Shown here one piece after another: positions 54,581-63,175 of a DNA stretch of 64,000 bases. Position 1 is the stretch's first letter. Every line of letters begins with the position of its first letter. The notes under the pieces are model-generated. The model was not told where the DNA came from and did not search any database. It saw only the letters and a program-made list of their open reading frames with translations. Origin of the DNA: Methanococcoides sp. (lineage in GTDB: Archaea; Halobacteriota; Methanosarcinia; Methanosarcinales; Methanosarcinaceae). The DNA is taken from assembly GCA_021108185.1 (NCBI GenBank), contig JAIORJ010000133.1, forward strand, positions 1 through 64,000. The letters run 5' to 3'. Made by a program: the position numbers and the translations under genes.

Positions 54581-55633
54581 TTAAGTCTCAGGCGGAATAT
54601 ACTCCAGATCTTCAACATAAACACGGTAAGCTGATACCAAAGTACCAAGAAGTATGGGTGCTGCAAAGAAACCCGCGATACCGCCAACAAATGCACCGCC
54701 GATGAAGGCCAGCATTATCAAGAAAGGATGAATGCGTGACTTGATGCTTGCAAGATAGGGACGCAGGAAAAATTCAGGCGGAGCATAAATAATTATCGAT
54801 GATACAACAAAAAAGATCAGCGCACTTTCAAATCCCAAACTGAAATAACGTATAATTGTAAGCACTACCAAGACCATATACCCTGCAAACATTGGTATGG
54901 CCGATGCTACGAATATGAGAGTCGCCAATGCAAGTATATGCGAAAGACCGAAGGCATAGAACACTATGACCGAAAGAGTGCTCACAGAGAGTGCCGCATA
55001 AGCATTTCCTATGAAAACCCCACTAAGGATAACATCCATGTGATGGATATATCTTTTAACTAGATGCTGATTACGCCTTGGAATTATTCGAAGGACAGAA
55101 CGATAAAGTCCATCCCCGTCCGCAAGAAGGAAATAACAAACTAAAATAGCAACTAACAGATTGATCATGAACATTGCAATACCGCGGGCATAGGATACAA
55201 AGACCAGATTCCCAAGAAGAGGCAGGATGGAGAGAGATGAATTCCATATTGTCTGCTGAATGTTCTCGTAATAAGCATCCGGAATATTGAGATTGCGAAC
55301 AAAATCTAATAGAGACTCAATTACTGCACCCTGATTCTCAGTGATCCATATCAACTGATTGGCGATCTCGATTATGCCCATCCCGAGTATCATTACAATG
55401 GGAATCACAATGAACATCGTAGCCACCAGAGCACCAAGATGGCGTTTCATTTTTATAAAATTGTAGATCGGGCGGGCAATATATGCGAATACAAGTCCTA
55501 GCATGATACCATCAGCAATGGGTAGGAGAATGATGATGAATAGTGAAAAAAGTAGAACTAAAGCTACACTAAGGACCATCTTCCATTTGGAACTAATTTG
55601 AGGGAACAAATCTCCCGATATATCTGTGACCAT
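54581..55633 (-). CDS. AI-2E family transporter / PerM-type permease
   Basis: A 350-residue membrane protein with about eight helices in the AI-2 exporter (PerM/UPF0118) pattern: two N-terminal helices, a central soluble segment (about 85-140) and a C-terminal block with SALIFFVVSSIIIYAPPEFFL and FIGGAFVGGIAGFFAAPILL. Family members export small molecules or act as Na+/H+ antiporters, and the substrate here is unknown. I chose the ATG three codons after a GTG; neither has a strong ribosome binding site. It is on the same strand as thrS, 300 bp upstream. Confidence 0.82.
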   Translation of the reverse strand: MVTDISGDLFPQISSKWKMVLSVALVLLFSLFIIILLPIADGIMLGLVFAYIARPIYNFIKMKRHLGALVATMFIVIPIVMILGMGIIEIANQLIWITENQGAVIESLLDFVRNLNIPDAYYENIQQTIWNSSLSILPLLGNLVFVSYARGIAMFMINLLVAILVCYFLLADGDGLYRSVLRIIPRRNQHLVKRYIHHMDVILSGVFIGNAYAALSVSTLSVIVFYAFGLSHILALATLIFVASAIPMFAGYMVLVVLTIIRYFSLGFESALIFFVVSSIIIYAPPEFFLRPYLASIKSRIHPFLIMLAFIGGAFVGGIAGFFAAPILLGTLVSAYRVYVEDLEYIPPET

Positions 55634-55722
55634 TGGATACACGCTAAATATGAGTGAATAATATTAATCAGTATATAATATAATAGCTGCACTGTATTAA
55701 AAGTTCACTCAAAAAGATATGT

Positions 55723-57726
55723 TCACTTCCTGCCATTCAACATGGCAGAAAGGATCTTGTCCGAATATTTCAGCACCACACATCCATCAGTGCATTTCCC
55801 ACAGCGTATACACGAATCATTTATGTATAACCTGCCTTTTTCCGAACCCAGTTCTATGGCATTTACAGGACAGACCTTCAAACATATCCCGCATTCAGTG
55901 CACTTACTTGCACGCAAAAGTTGCTTAGCGGTCGCTTCAAGGCAGGAATGCGCATCTTCTTTGGAATTCGCTGTGACCTTCAAACTGCCTGATGAAAAGA
56001 ATTTCACAGTTCCGGAATCCATTTTAAGGAGGACCATTCCGAGCTCTTCAGAAAAGACAGTTGAGCCCAGCATGTTCAGAATCGCAGAAGCTTCGCTGAC
56101 AAGTACACCTTTGACACTTGCCTCCACAGTAAAGCCACCTTCCCTGCATGGTGAAAAACCAGATGTCAACGTAATATCGAAATCGTCAATTACACTGGAA
56201 GGTTCGGTCTCAATACCAAGTTCGCTCGCAAGTTTTAGCATTTTAGGAGGAAGTTCCTTCCAGCGCCACATACCGTGCCGCACATATTCATCAGAAAGGC
56301 CTTTAGACTTTGCCCATTTCAAAAGGAAACTGTTCCATCGATCATAGATAGAAGGATGGAGATCTTTCAGCCTTTCATACTCAGCAGAAAGTTCCGCAGG
56401 ACAAAGGTAGCAGCCCACCCGTTCATAACCAACATCATAGAGTGGATTATAATCGAGCTTTCTCCAATGGATATAAAGCCATACCTCAATGGCACGCCAA
56501 TCACGAATAGGGAATATGTTCAACTGGTTCGGAACAAAGGGGTTCTTTTCGCTGGCAGAGATATTTGACCTGGAAAATGATTCAAATTTACGCTTCCCAT
56601 CAATGGTCAAACATACACCCCCATCCTCGCTGCATTGATCAATGATAGCACCCGCAGGCCCAAGTTTACAAACCTTGCAGCACCACCGGAAATCCTTTGC
56701 AGGAGGACCAAAGCTCTCAAGATTCTCCCAAAAGGCATTTTCAGCTTTTGATTCAATAAGTTCGATACCCCTTTTTTCGCAATGAGAATGAACAAATTCT
56801 ACGGTTTCAGGGAATTCGATACCGGTATTAAGGAAAAAGGCCCTTACATCCCTGCCTTTCAGGGCACTTAGGGTAAGGTCAAGAACAACAAGGCTATCTT
56901 TTCCACCACTGAATGAAACATGCACAGGAAGTTTGCGGTGCTCCTTCTGGCTCGCAATTCCTTTGATAGTATTCATTGCGTTCTTACCAATTTTTCGCAG
57001 GTGAGGAAGATTAGCTGTAATGGCATCTTCGAGGGTTGCTACCCTGGAGCTTAACTTTAGGTCACTACTGGAGATCTTCCGAACCCTTAACACAGGACCA
57101 TCTGCAGTTGCCATATTATCGCCATCTACAAGTGATATCCCGACCCCTACGAGATTACCGGACACAACTATCACAGGGTCCCCTGTTTTTATGTCATTGG
57201 TAGAACTTTCGATCAATTCAGAACTTACCTTTTTTCCGTTCAGATGCATTTTGGTCTTTTTCAGAGTAACGGTCCTGCTTTCGACCATACCATGAAGTAC
57301 CTGTGCCCCTGCCTCTGACATCTCGAAGCGGTGTTCCATCAGGGACATATCAAAAAGAAGAGTACCGATGTTCAGACCGTCCACTATGACCTGAGCGGTC
57401 TTGTCCTCCCCGGAGATCTTGTTCAACAGGACCAGCCTTTCCCCCAGAGGATCACGGCCAAATTCAGAAAGCAAAAGCTTACCTAGAAGTTCACGTTCAT
57501 ACGGTGAACAGAATCTTATGTCGCCAGGCCCGGATAGCTTAATTTCAAAGATCTCGCCTTCGCAGACGCCACACTTCTTATCGAGAAGGGGAACATTGCA
57601 ATCTTTACACCAGTATATATGAGATGGCTCGTTAGACACCGGATTCCTTGAATGCTTCTTTTTATCAACTACACCTTTTCTTGAAGGCATCTTGTGAATT
57701 CGGGCATCGCTCTTTTTCAAATGCAT
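55723..57726 (-). CDS. PP-loop (PAPS-reductase-like) protein with zinc ribbon, PUA-like and ferredoxin domains
   Basis: A 667-residue fusion. Near the N-terminus a zinc ribbon (CKDC and CGVC, about 40-55) is followed by a PUA-like RNA-binding region with TGDPVIVVSGNLVGVGISLV (about 180-200). The PAPS-reductase-type PP-loop HVSFSGGKDSLVVLDLTLSA follows at about 270, with CCKVC and CYLCPAE cysteines. The C-terminus is a 2[4Fe-4S] ferredoxin (CTECGICLKVCP and CIRCGKCTDGCV). PUA plus PP-loop suggests RNA thiolation rather than sulfate reduction, but this is inference. An ATG three codons in is likelier than the TTG before it. Confidence 0.82.
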   Translation of the reverse strand: MHLKKSDARIHKMPSRKGVVDKKKHSRNPVSNEPSHIYWCKDCNVPLLDKKCGVCEGEIFEIKLSGPGDIRFCSPYERELLGKLLLSEFGRDPLGERLVLLNKISGEDKTAQVIVDGLNIGTLLFDMSLMEHRFEMSEAGAQVLHGMVESRTVTLKKTKMHLNGKKVSSELIESSTNDIKTGDPVIVVSGNLVGVGISLVDGDNMATADGPVLRVRKISSSDLKLSSRVATLEDAITANLPHLRKIGKNAMNTIKGIASQKEHRKLPVHVSFSGGKDSLVVLDLTLSALKGRDVRAFFLNTGIEFPETVEFVHSHCEKRGIELIESKAENAFWENLESFGPPAKDFRWCCKVCKLGPAGAIIDQCSEDGGVCLTIDGKRKFESFSRSNISASEKNPFVPNQLNIFPIRDWRAIEVWLYIHWRKLDYNPLYDVGYERVGCYLCPAELSAEYERLKDLHPSIYDRWNSFLLKWAKSKGLSDEYVRHGMWRWKELPPKMLKLASELGIETEPSSVIDDFDITLTSGFSPCREGGFTVEASVKGVLVSEASAILNMLGSTVFSEELGMVLLKMDSGTVKFFSSGSLKVTANSKEDAHSCLEATAKQLLRASKCTECGICLKVCPVNAIELGSEKGRLYINDSCIRCGKCTDGCVVLKYSDKILSAMLNGRK

Positions 57727-57786
57727 TGAATTCAAGAATAGAATAGGCAGGTATTAAATACTTCCATATGGTCAGAAGCAAAATAT

Positions 57787-57819
57787 AAAAAAAATAGAGG
57801 GCAGATCAATATATCTGCC
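57787..57819 (-). terminator. Terminator of the SudBA pair
   Basis: On the minus strand GGCAGAT and ATCTGCC form a 7-bp hairpin 12 bases after the stop codon, followed within seven bases by a run of eight T. This is one of the clearest hairpin-plus-T ends in the window. Confidence 0.75.
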
Positions 57820-57831
57820 ATTCATCTAAAC

Positions 57832-59199
57832 TTATTTTGAAAGATATTTGTTGATGGTATCAGCAGCCAGCTTGCCTGCACCCATTGCGCTGATAACGGT
57901 TGCTGCACCGGTCACTGCGTCACCACCGGCACAAACGCCTTCGATAGAGGACATACCCGCCTCATCTACGACAATTGTACCCCATGGCGTAACCTCGAGA
58001 CCTTTTGAACCATCGAAGATGATAGGGTTCGGTGAAGTGCCTATGGCCATTATAACAATATCAGCATCGACTATGTGCTCAGAGCCTTCTACGACCTCAG
58101 GCCGCCTGCGTCCTGACTCATCAGGTTCGCCAAGTTCCATCCTGACACATTCGACGCCATTGACAGACATGTTCTCGCCTTCGATGATACGCACAGGATT
58201 GGTCAATAAGCGGAATACGATACCTTCTTCCTTTGCATGCTCGATCTCCTCACGCCTTGCAGGAAGTTCCTCATCGCTGCGTCTGTACACAATGCTTACC
58301 TCATCTGCACCAAGTCTCAAGGCACTGCGTGCAGCATCCATTGCCACATTACCGCCACCTACAACAATAACGTTGCTGGCCCGCTTTATTGGAGTGTCGA
58401 AACTATTATTGTATGCCTTCATCAGGTTCACACGCGTAAGGAACTCATTGGCAGAATAGACACCATTGAGGTTCTCACCCTCTATCCCCATGAACTTTGG
58501 CAGACCTGCACCGGTTCCTAAGAAGACAGCATCGAATCTGTCAGTTAGCTGGTCAAGGGTCAGTATGCGACCGATAACGTAATCCATTTTGATATCAGCG
58601 CCGAGCTTACGGATATAATCTACCTCTTCCTTTACAATGGCCTTTGGAAGCCTGAACTCAGGAATACCATAGATCAGTACACCGCCTGCCTCATGCAGAG
58701 CTTCGAATATGGTAACTGAATGACCGACTTTTGCAAGGTCGGAAGCTGCTGTAAGACCTGCAGGTCCTGAACCGACTATTGCCACGGTCTTACCGGTAGA
58801 TGGTGCTACAACAGGGTCCTTTACACCAACTTCACGCTCACGGTCCGCACAGATCCTTTCAAGGCGACCAATGGCAATTGGCTCACTTTTATTTCCGAGG
58901 ATACAAAGTTTCTCACACTGCTCTTCCTGAGGGCATACACGGCCGCATACAGCAGGGAGAGTATTAGTGGCTTTTATGATAGTGATAGCTTCCTGGAAGT
59001 CGCCTTCCTTGATCTTTGAGATAAAGCCTGGAATATCAATGTTCACAGGACAGCCTTCCACACATTTAGGATTCTTACACTCAAGGCAGCGCTCTGCTTC
59101 AAGGATAGCCTGTTCTTCAGTGTATCCTAAAGCTACCTCATCAAAGTTAGTGATACGTCCTTCAGGAGCTTGCTGTGGCATTTTTGGTCTTATTGACAT
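57832..59199 (-). CDS. Glutamate-synthase-type flavoprotein (NfnB/SudA, GltA-like)
   Basis: A 455-residue FAD/NAD(P)H protein. An N-terminal domain with cysteine clusters CLECKNPKCVEGCP and CGRVCPQEEQCEKLC holds [4Fe-4S] centres. FAD and NAD(P) motifs are VAIVGSGPAGLTAASDL (about 145-161) and VIVVGGGNVAMDAARSA. It is annotated as glutamate synthase small subunit, but paired with the gene upstream it matches NfnAB or sulfide dehydrogenase SudAB: NADPH-dependent ferredoxin or polysulfide reduction. I chose the ATG behind the overlapping stop; a TTG start two codons earlier is possible. The pair overlaps by about 10 bases. Confidence 0.85.
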   Translation of the reverse strand: MSIRPKMPQQAPEGRITNFDEVALGYTEEQAILEAERCLECKNPKCVEGCPVNIDIPGFISKIKEGDFQEAITIIKATNTLPAVCGRVCPQEEQCEKLCILGNKSEPIAIGRLERICADREREVGVKDPVVAPSTGKTVAIVGSGPAGLTAASDLAKVGHSVTIFEALHEAGGVLIYGIPEFRLPKAIVKEEVDYIRKLGADIKMDYVIGRILTLDQLTDRFDAVFLGTGAGLPKFMGIEGENLNGVYSANEFLTRVNLMKAYNNSFDTPIKRASNVIVVGGGNVAMDAARSALRLGADEVSIVYRRSDEELPARREEIEHAKEEGIVFRLLTNPVRIIEGENMSVNGVECVRMELGEPDESGRRRPEVVEGSEHIVDADIVIMAIGTSPNPIIFDGSKGLEVTPWGTIVVDEAGMSSIEGVCAGGDAVTGAATVISAMGAGKLAADTINKYLSK

Positions 59200-60041
59200 T
59201 TGCAATCATCCCCACAGCCTTTCTGCGACTTTGTGATAGCATCAGCCTCTTCTTTACGATAGAAGGACAGACGGCTCATCAACAGATTAAAATCCACATC
59301 CTTTGCATTGAACTCAGGGCCGTCCACACAAGCAAATTTAACCTCACCGCCAACATTGACACGGCAACCGCCGCACATGCCAGTACCATCGACCATTATT
59401 GGATTGAGGCTAACGAGTGTCTCAACATCATATGGTCCAGTAACATCTGCAACTGCACGCATCATGATAGGAGGACCGATAGCTACTATCCTGTCGATAT
59501 GTTCCTCACCATCAAGAAGTTGCTTGACAAGGTCCGTTACAAAACCATGGTGGCCCTTTGAACCATCATCAGTGGCCACAAGAACCTCATCACTGGCAGC
59601 GATCATCTCAGCTTCAAGTATGAGCATGTCCTTATTGCGTGCCCCAATGATGGAAATAACCTTATTCCCAGCTGCACGATATTCTTTTGCCTGAGGATAG
59701 ATAGGAGCGATACCAACACCGCCGCCAACAAGCACAACAGTACCGAGCTTTTCGATCTCGGACTCTTTGCCAAGAGGCCCTACAAAATCAAGAAGTTCCT
59801 CGCCGGCGCTCATCTTTGCGAGCTGTTTTGTCGTTTTTCCCATTTCCTGGAAGATAATGGTGACAGACCCTTCATCTGCGTTGTAGTCTGCAATTGTAAG
59901 AGGGATCCTCTCACCAGCTTCATCGATGCGAAGAATAATGAACTGCCCTGCCTTTGCAGCCGCAGCCACATCGGGAGCCTGGATGTTCATCAGGTGCACA
60001 TCCGGCACCAACTGACGTTTCTCTATTATTTTGTATGCCAT
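59190..60041 (-). CDS. Ferredoxin-NADP-type flavoprotein subunit (NfnA/SudB)
   Basis: A 283-residue FAD/[2Fe-2S] protein of the PyrK/NfnA/SudB family. FAD-binding RIPLTIADYNADEGSVTIIF (about 53-72) and NAD-binding VVLVGGGVGIAPIYP (about 102-116) are seen. The C-terminal CGMGMCGGCRV-like cluster (here TGMCGGCRVN) followed by FACVDGPEF carries the iron-sulfur centre. It is the partner of the next gene, which it overlaps. Electron transfer between NADPH, NADH and ferredoxin is the likely role; sulfide dehydrogenase is an alternative. The tail GDDCKCQ is cysteine-rich. Confidence 0.85.
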   Translation of the reverse strand: MAYKIIEKRQLVPDVHLMNIQAPDVAAAAKAGQFIILRIDEAGERIPLTIADYNADEGSVTIIFQEMGKTTKQLAKMSAGEELLDFVGPLGKESEIEKLGTVVLVGGGVGIAPIYPQAKEYRAAGNKVISIIGARNKDMLILEAEMIAASDEVLVATDDGSKGHHGFVTDLVKQLLDGEEHIDRIVAIGPPIMMRAVADVTGPYDVETLVSLNPIMVDGTGMCGGCRVNVGGEVKFACVDGPEFNAKDVDFNLLMSRLSFYRKEEADAITKSQKGCGDDCKCQ

Positions 60042-60218
60042 GTGATCACTTTCATGCTACAGTCGGAAGTAAGTGTACTTTATAATATTATAATAACGTT
60101 TCTCGGAAATGGCTCATATTATATAAAGGGTTACCATCGCCCAGAAAAAAAAACCAGTAGCCAGTTCTCAAATCTTGAAAGAAAAAAACAATGAGCTTAA
60201 TGATAACTCAAAATTTAC

Positions 60219-60256
60219 AAAAAAAAGATGGGGTTACCGGCATTTTCAGCCGGTAA
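60219..60256 (-). terminator. Terminator of tRNA-Asp
   Basis: On the minus strand a perfect 8-bp hairpin TTACCGGC/GCCGGTAA with a 7-nt loop starts about eight bases after the tRNA 3' end. It is followed by CCCCATC and a run of eight T. Confidence 0.7.
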
Positions 60257-60263
60257 AATTGTA

Positions 60264-60336
60264 CGCCCGAACCGGGATTCGAACCCGAGTCGGAGCCTCG
60301 ACAGGGCTCCATGATAGGCCTCTACACTATTCGGAC
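60264..60336 (-). tRNA. tRNA-Asp (GTC)
   Basis: The cloverleaf is complete. The acceptor GTCCGAA pairs with TTCGGGC (one G-U) and the anticodon stem GAGCC/GGCTC encloses CTGTCGA, giving GTC. The T arm is CTCGGGTTCGAATCCCGG-like, and the discriminator is G, as expected for Asp. It has its own TATA box and terminator and is not part of the tRNA-Tyr transcript. No intron; CCA is not encoded. Confidence 0.95.
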
Positions 60337-60382
60337 ATTGCGTTTGTTTGCTGTGTGAGCACACCCTTAATGTGCTGCCAGG

Positions 60383-60390
60383 TATATAAA
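60383..60390 (-). promoter_or_regulatory. TATA box for tRNA-Asp
   Basis: On the minus strand AAAGGTTTATATACC lies about 47-54 bases upstream of the tRNA 5' end, with a purine-rich BRE-like AAAGG before TTTATATA. It is close to the archaeal consensus and falls between the two tRNA genes. Confidence 0.6.
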
Positions 60391-60415
60391 CCTTTTGCGA
60401 GTTTAGGATGTTAAG

Positions 60416-60524
60416 TCCCGCCTCCCAGACTCGAACCGGGGACATCGCGGTGCCTGCGCGTTATGTGCGACAAGTCGCATATTCCATACTACAGCCGCGC
60501 ACTCTACCACTGAGTTAAGGCGGG
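60416..60524 (-). tRNA. tRNA-Tyr (GTA) with a 37-nt intron
   Basis: The exons give a 72-nt tRNA. The acceptor CCCGCCT pairs with AGGCGGG, starting with the archaeal Tyr C1-G72 pair, and the anticodon stem is CGCGG/CCGCG with loop CTGTAG-A. The intron occupies 60452-60488, between positions 37 and 38, the canonical archaeal site cut by the splicing endonuclease. The T arm is CCCGG-TTCGAGT-CTGGG. A TATA candidate, GATTAAATAGC, lies about 65-75 bases upstream. Confidence 0.92.
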
Positions 60525-60822
60525 TCATACTGAAATCAGCATCATCCCATCCCACTAGTGTGAGATACATCCCCTTCATTGCCACAATGCTATTTAATCT
60601 TTTCGCCGCATTGCCCATGAAAGCGACAAATGTGAACATAATGACGATCAAAATGAACAAAGGACAGATGGAATTGCAGATTACGGATGAAGTTGTGAAG
60701 GAAGAACAGAGAGAATCGTAGAAAAATAACAGAAAAGACGGAACAAAAGAAAAAAATGGGGCAGCTTGTATCGAAGATCGATCTTGCTGACGCCCGTATT
60801 ATCCAATATACAGATATCGGAA

Positions 60823-62009
60823 TTAGAAAGTATCAAGTTCGCCTTTGACCACCATATCAGTGATCTTGGTGATGTTCTCAAGCCAGTCGTCAATGACCAC
60901 TTCTGCTTCAGACCTGATGGCAGCAAAGTTCGCACCATCTTCAGGGATGACCTGTGCACTTGCCACGAGTGGCTGAGAGAGAGAAGCTTGATATGAACAT
61001 CGCTTACTTCATCAACAGCACTGACAACATCCCTTGCCATCTGTGTAGAAAGCAGGTTGTAGATCTTACCAATGTGGTTGATCGGGTTCTTTCCGCTTGT
61101 TGCTTCCATGCTCATTGGCCTGCTTGGAGTGATAAGACCGTTGCTTCTGTTCCCACGTCCTACTGAACCATCATCACCCATTTCAGCAGATGTACCTGTA
61201 ACGGTAAGGAAAACGCAGTCACAGCCACCATCGACCTTATCAGCAGCATTGATGCGGGCTGAAACTGTCCTGTCGGTGTACTTGGTAGCAAGATCAAGAA
61301 CGTACTCGGTCATCTCTTCCTTTGCATTTATGTAGTGGTCCATGTCATCGATGTGCCTGCCGACCATACCACAGCAGATGGTAAGAGAGATATCATCGTT
61401 CTCCCTGAGACCCATGACCTTTATATCTTCCCCGATTCCAGGGATCTTCTTTTTCTTAAGGTCTGTCAAAAGTTGCCTCTCGGTGTTGTAGACGACCTGT
61501 TCAAGTTCAGAGAAAGGAGCATGGCCCACACCGAATGAGGTATCGTTCGCCATTGGAACATGGTCCCTGGTGAAAACATCCCTGAGATCAGAAGAACCTG
61601 TACCAAGCTTGCAATCAATGATCATATCACGCTCAAGGTCCATAGCAGGAATGGTGTTACGAACATATTCACGTGCAGCCTGGAGGGCAACTGCCTCTGC
61701 AGGGATCTCCATACCATCGAATTCCATGGTAGCCCTTCCGACAAGAAGAGTGTATATAGGCTTGAGGACCTCACCGCCTCCGAATTCAGGACGGGACCTT
61801 CCTGCAACGATCTGGGTCTCATCAGTGTTGTGGTGAAGGATAGCTCCACACTTGTCAATGTATTCTTTACAAAGAGCGCGGCTCACAGCTTCTGCGAGAC
61901 CATCACTGATACTGTCCGGATGACCTATACCTTTCCTTTCAACAAGCTCGGTCTCCTGTTTTTCGATAGGAGTCTCATGGAGATGTTCCACTTTGATATT
62001 TCGGATCAT
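60823..62009 (-). pseudogene. mat: S-adenosylmethionine synthetase (archaeal MAT), frameshifted near the C-terminus
   Basis: An archaeal-type methionine adenosyltransferase making SAM from methionine and ATP. The frame is normal from MIRNIKVEHLHETPIEKQE through ERKGIGHPDSISDGLAEAVS, TRDHVPMANDTSFGVGHAPF and [17 protein letters not shown], to DVHIKLLS near residue 340. There it slips at a GAGAGAGAGA repeat (about 60975-60984), and as written continues in a wrong frame to 60681. The family C-terminus (VASAQVIPEDGANF, ending KGELDTF) is present in another frame and stops at 60823. About seven loop residues before QPLVAS are also missing. The start ATG follows AAAGAGGC. It is a real mutation or a sequence error; see findings. 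Confidence 0.85.
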
Positions 62010-62171
62010 ATTTAGCCTCTTTTTGATAAATTCAATAAATCAGATAGAAATGTGAAAACCACATGTCGGTTGGATTCAATCTATAAGATGAACAATTTAT
62101 ATATAATCATTACTACCCATGTGCGCATTAATAACCCCCAGTAATAAAAGAAAGTGATGAAAAAGGAGGAG

Positions 62172-62193
62172 GAGAATGCTGTACAACATTCTC
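62172..62193. repeat. Near-perfect 22-bp palindrome upstream of hisG
   Basis: GAGAATG at 62172 and CATTCTC at 62187-62193 are exact complements flanking C-TGTACA-A, so 10 of 11 pairs match. It lies about 20 bp upstream of the second TATA candidate. The size and symmetry fit a dimeric regulator's operator or an RNA hairpin. Confidence 0.5.
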
Positions 62194-62217
62194 AATGCCA
62201 CCATGCAATACTTATAA
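62176..62217 (+). other. Possible 13-residue leader frame before hisG
   Basis: ATG with 12 further codons and TAA (MLYNILNATMQYL) sits directly behind AAAAGGAGGAGGAGA, the strongest ribosome binding site in the window. It contains no histidine codon, so classic his attenuation is not suggested. It overlaps the palindrome and the second TATA box. Translation is unproven. Confidence 0.3.
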
Positions 62218-62310
62218 AGGATAAATGTGTTTCAAGACATAGACCCAAGAACAGTTCTATAATAGATAGAACAAAATACAACTAATCCCGTGCTTTGAGA
62301 AGGACTTCAT

Positions 62311-63165
62311 ATGATACGTATTGCAATACCTAACAAAGGAAGATTACACGAGCCCACCATACAGATGTTCAAGGAAGCAGGACTTCCCGTACTTGGTGGT
62401 TCCAACAGAAAGCTGTTTGCAAAAACAAACGATCCGGAGATCACATTCCTGTTCGCAAGAGCAGCCGACATTCCAGAATATGTTCAGGATGGGGCGGCAG
62501 ATGTCGGCATCACCGGACTGGACCTTATCTCTGAGACCGAATCCGATGTAGAGATGCTCCTTGACCTCAAATACGGAGGAGCAGACCTTGTACTTGCAGT
62601 ACCTGAAGAATCAGACATCTCATCGGCAAATGACCTTGAGGGAATGCGTGTGGCAACGGAATTCCCCGGTATCACTGCAAAGTATTTCAAGAATCTCGGG
62701 ATAAACATTGATGTGGTAAAGGTCAGCGGTGCATGTGAAATGACACCACACGTTGGCATTGCAGATGCCATTGTGGACATATCCAGTTCAGGAACGACTC
62801 TTGTAATGAACCATCTGAAGGTCATCGAAAAAGTGTTCTCATCATCCATATATCTGATAGCAAATCACGAAACCGCAAAGACGGAAGAGAAGATAGAACA
62901 CATCAAAACAGCCCTTGAGAGCGTAATGCATGCCAAAGAAAAGCGATACTTGATGATGAACGCTCCAACCACAGTGCTCGATGATATAAAAGAAGTGCTT
63001 CCCGGACTTGCCGGACCAACTATAATGAAAGTTGAATCCAAGGAAGATATCGTGGCAGTACATGCGGTCGTGGACGCAGACATCATCTTTGCCACCATTA
63101 CAAAGCTTAAAGCTGCAGGTGCTTTTGACATACTTGTAATGCCTATCGAGAGAATGATACCCTAA
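62311..63165 (+). CDS. hisG: ATP phosphoribosyltransferase, long form (HisG)
   Basis: A 284-residue HisG that joins ATP and PRPP in the first step of histidine synthesis. Catalytic domain marks are IRIAIPNKGRLHEPTIQMFK (2-21) and DVGITGLDLISE, followed by the PRPP loop IVDISSSGTTLVMNHL. The last 75 residues (SKEDIVAVHAVVDADIIFAT and so on) form the ACT-like regulatory domain of the long form, which binds histidine, so no HisZ is needed. The ATG follows GAGAAGGA. It starts a rightward his run. Confidence 0.95.
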   Translation: MIRIAIPNKGRLHEPTIQMFKEAGLPVLGGSNRKLFAKTNDPEITFLFARAADIPEYVQDGAADVGITGLDLISETESDVEMLLDLKYGGADLVLAVPEESDISSANDLEGMRVATEFPGITAKYFKNLGINIDVVKVSGACEMTPHVGIADAIVDISSSGTTLVMNHLKVIEKVFSSSIYLIANHETAKTEEKIEHIKTALESVMHAKEKRYLMMNAPTTVLDDIKEVLPGLAGPTIMKVESKEDIVAVHAVVDADIIFATITKLKAAGAFDILVMPIERMIP

Positions 63166-63175
63166 AGGTGACAAA

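Larger units (their letters stand above)
62010..62310. other. Divergent control region between mat and hisG
   Basis: A TTATATATAA stretch at about 62097-62106 reads as a TATA box on both strands, serving mat leftward and a long hisG leader rightward. A second TATA candidate (TTATAAAG, 62212-62219) would give hisG a short leader of about 65-70 nt. Between them lie a GGAGGAGGAG run, a 13-residue frame and a 22-bp palindrome, listed separately. Confidence 0.5.

Noticed and set aside
60617-60721. 34-codon forward frame (MKATNVNIMTIKM...) near mat
   Set aside because: It lies in the promoter region of tRNA-Tyr and overlaps the frameshift extension of mat; no ribosome binding site is seen.
60681-60822. 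C-terminal extension of mat as a genuine new tail
   Set aside because: The true family C-terminus is present in another frame and ends at 60823; the extension is leucine- and serine-rich out-of-frame sequence.
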